Assembly: GCF_007655135.1 (NCBI RefSeq)
Contig: NW_022204360.1
Location: forward strand, 101,561 to 165,560
Length of the DNA stretch: 64,000 bases
Direction: 5' to 3'
From: Punica granatum
Taxonomy: Eukaryota > Streptophyta > Magnoliopsida > Myrtales > Lythraceae
Shown here: positions 61,837 through 64,000 of the stretch, piece after piece
Layout of the letters: each line of letters begins with the position of its first letter
Position numbering within the stretch: position 1 is the stretch's first letter
Translations under genes and position numbers: made by a program
The notes under the pieces: generated by a model
What the model was told of the DNA's origin: nothing
The model's database searches: none
What the model saw: only the letters and a program-made list of their open reading frames with translations

Positions 61837-62635
61837 TGATGCATTCCCGCCCAGAATGACGAGACCCGACAACTAAAGGAACCCAAGATCGTTCCACGAT
61901 CAGATTTGATTGACGAACCCTCGACCCGTTGTTTACGACAAAAACAAGAACCTTGGTATAACTGACCTCAACCCGTTGTTTAATGCGAAACAGAACCTCG
62001 GTATATAGGAAGACGCCACAAACGGTAATGGAAAACCGCTTGATAAGTCGATGAAGACGCCACAAACGGTGGTGGAAAGCCGTTTGATAAGTCGATGATG
62101 AACGCCACGGAAACTTCCATAAGTTCGATTATTCTTCAAGAACCAAAGAGAATACTCTCACAATTTTCTGAATGTTCCTCTCATTAAAAATTGACTAAGA
62201 TGAATATATATAGACATAAGTAATCCTAATATGGTCATATCTCCTCCTATAGATAAGGAAATTAAACCAAGAATATCGATAGAGATAGACATAATCTATA
62301 AAGATATAAAATCTAAATACCCCTAGAATATCTCTATGAGATTTAAACTTCAAACAAATCTGATGTTATCTTCTGTTGATCATCAACTGTTCTAGAAGCT
62401 TCCTAAACACTTGCTGAATTTAGCCTTTCCGGAATCTTCTATAACTTGAATAATTTTGATGGATCTTTTTGGATCACGTGATTCATGTCCAATGGGCCTC
62501 CACGAATTTGCTTGAGCCCAAACCTCTTGAATCAGGCCGTTGATTATCTTTAAACTTCTTTGCTCGTGCCTCGCGTAATCTGGTCCAATTGGAACTTGAG
62601 CTGGATCCCTTGAAGTCATGCTAACGATTTGCACA
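61837..62635 (-). repeat. B4 3' LTR
   Basis: About 799 bp, matching the other B LTRs but with more than ten small gains and losses, including the ends (TGATGCATTCCCGCCC; GCACA in place of GCATCA). The polypurine tract follows at about 62636-62650, also altered. Confidence 0.87.
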
Positions 62636-64000
62636 TTCCCCCCTCCTCTGAAAAGGATTTGTCCTCAAATCATCACCCTACATCAAAAGGAAGCAAATCA
62701 GCAACATTAAAATTAGCACTTACATTGTACTCACCAGGTAAGTCTAGTTTATAAGCATTGTCATTGATGCGCTCCAGGACTTGAAAAGGTCCATCTCCTC
62801 TTGGAAGCAGTTGGAACGTCTTTGCGCCGAAAATCTCTCTTTCCTCATATACAACCAAACCCATCTCCGGGTTCAAAAATCAGCTTATGACGGCCCTTGT
62901 TGGCGTGTTTTGTAATACTGCTCCGTTTTTCTTTTTCGCTCAATGTTGAATCTTGTTTTCTTCATGAATCTGCTTGACAAATTCAGCTTTCTTTTGCCAT
63001 CTAAATTAACCTGCCCTTGTCAAAAAGGTCAAAGGAGATAAATCCAATGGAGTTAAGGATTAAATCCATAAACAAACTTCAAATGGTGAAAATTTAGTAG
63101 CGAATGAAACAGATCTGTTATAAGCAAACTCAACATGTGGTAAACACTCTTCCCATGTTTTAATGTTTTTTTTTTATGATTGCCCTCAACAAAGTAGACA
63201 AGTTCTATTTACTACTTCCGTTTGACCATCATTTTGTGGGTGACAAGTAGTAAAAATAAACAGCTTAGTACCTAACTTACACCACAAAGTCTTTCCAAAA
63301 ATAGCTCAAGAACTTAGCATCTCTATCCGAAACAATGTTCTAGGCATGCCATGTAACCTCACAATCTCCCTAAAGAACAAATCAGCAACATGCGAGGCAT
63401 CATCCGTTTTGTGACAGGGAATAAAGTGTGCCATCTTAGAAAATCTATCCACAACCACAAAAATTGATCTCTCCCACGTTTATGTCCTAGGTAATCCTAA
63501 CACAAAGTCCATTGAAATATCAATCCAAGGCTCACTAGGAATTGGTAAGGAGTATACAACCGTTAGGCTGCACTCTGGATTGAGCTTGCCTACACGTAAT
63601 GCATCTACCAACAATTCTCTCAACTCTCTTTTCACAAGCTCGATATTCCTCACAAATTCATGGTCATCAGCAAGATAAATTTTTAATGTGCTCAAAACCA
63701 AGCAATTTTGCATCAAGTGTAGAGAGTAAGGCATACCTACGAAAAAGTGCATCGGCGACCACATTCTCCTTACCTTGCTTATACCGAATGACGTATGGAA
63801 ACGTCTCGATGAACTCCACCCATCGGGCATGTCTTTTGTTTAGTTTGTGTTGGCCCTTCAAGTGTTCAAGGACTCATGATCGGTGTGTATCACGAACTAA
63901 CTTAGCCATAGTAGTGCTGCCACGTCTCTAAAGCTCGAACCAATGCATACAACTCTTTTATCATAAGTTGGATAGTTTAAGGCTGCACCGCTTAGTTTTT
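62420..64000 (-). pseudogene. B4 pol fragment: integrase and RNase H parts
   Basis: The sequence aligns to B3 pol from the stop (about 62420) back through the GPF motif, the integrase core and RNase H to the edge. Frameshifts occur every 50-150 bases. Near 63630 about 188 bases are missing compared with B2 (equivalent to 41244-41431), which removes most of the integrase HHCC zinc site and also changes the frame. Only fragments such as the [11 protein letters not shown] segment and the RNase H end remain readable. Confidence 0.85.

Larger units (their letters stand above)
1..64000 (-). mobile_element. Head-to-tail array of Tekay/Del-like Ty3/gypsy units sharing LTRs (family A)
   Basis: Seen: on the minus strand, six family A interiors alternate with six LTRs. 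Wherever an intact LTR edge is visible, the LTR touches a primer-binding site on one side and a polypurine tract on the other, with no host sequence between units. PBS positions are 2117, 16452, 22695, 30200, 38789 and 59930. After removing the nested B elements and allowing for a 1.27-kb deletion in LTR2 and the insert in LTR4, the repeat period is about 7.5 kb. Known: an ordinary insertion has two LTRs and flanking 5-bp duplications; LTR-interior-LTR-interior-LTR structures arise by recombination between LTRs. Inferred: the window lies inside a larger array, because both ends run off the edges. The clade call rests on the chromodomain at the pol C-terminus, long LTRs and gag zinc knuckles; it is firm for chromovirus and fairly firm for Tekay/Del. 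Confidence 0.88.
61837..64000 (-). mobile_element. B4: CRM-like element, partial at the right edge
   Basis: Begins after CTAAC at the same position in LTR6 as B3 in LTR5. Visible are the 3' LTR, the polypurine tract and part of pol; the rest is beyond 64000. It carries far more single-base indels than B3, although both descend from one insertion, which points to sequence quality and not age. Confidence 0.9.

Overview
This window is plant nuclear DNA made entirely of LTR retrotransposons. No host gene, tRNA, rRNA or CRISPR array is visible. The plant call rests on primer-binding sites that copy the 3' end of plant initiator tRNA-Met, on two chromovirus-type Ty3/gypsy families typical of flowering plants, and on a short insert that looks like plant mitochondrial DNA. 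The species cannot be told from the sequence.

Family A (minus strand) resembles the Tekay/Del clade: LTRs of about 2.5 kb (TGTGAGG...CGTGACA on the minus strand), a gag with three zinc knuckles, and a polyprotein ordered protease, reverse transcriptase, RNase H, integrase, chromodomain. Its copies are not separate insertions. They form a head-to-tail array in which neighbours share one LTR: unit 1 interior (1-2133), LTR1 (2134-4647), unit 2 interior (4648-16468, split by B1), LTR2 (16469-17830, truncated), unit 3 interior (17831-22711), LTR3 (22712-25223), unit 4 interior (25224-30216), LTR4 (30217-33808), unit 5 interior (33809-38805), LTR5 (38806-54950), unit 6 interior (54951-59946), LTR6 (59947 to B4 and probably beyond). 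With nested inserts and one deletion removed, the period is close to 7.5 kb throughout. No host DNA or target-site duplication lies between units.

Family B resembles the centromeric CRM clade: 808-bp LTRs beginning TGATG and ending CATCA, a single gag-pol of about 1,590 codons, and a pol frame that runs into the 3' LTR. It is nested in family A as B1 (6151-12970, plus strand, in unit 2 integrase, target duplication CACAT), a solo LTR (32376-33183, in LTR4), B2 (39446-46289, in LTR5, duplication CACAC), B3 (47491-54314, in LTR5) and B4 (61837 to the right edge, in LTR6). The solo LTR, B3 and B4 occupy the same LTR position with the same duplication (CTAAC); LTR1 and LTR3 have the empty site. 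LTR4 also holds about 245 bp of probable mitochondrial DNA at a scrambled repair junction.

The copies carry a readable history. Units 2 and 3 share two gag stop codons. Units 4-6 share a different stop, a 10-bp LTR indel and (LTR4-6) the CTAAC insertion. Units 4 and 5 share a further stop and LTR repeat variants. This nesting points to amplification of already defective copies at the DNA level, by unequal recombination, rather than by fresh transposition. All copies in view look disabled. B2 is nearly intact: its LTRs differ at one base and its frame is broken by one missing base. Small indels become very frequent toward the right end, across element boundaries, which suggests poor consensus quality there. 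The setting is probably pericentromeric or centromeric heterochromatin; that is an inference from the element types.
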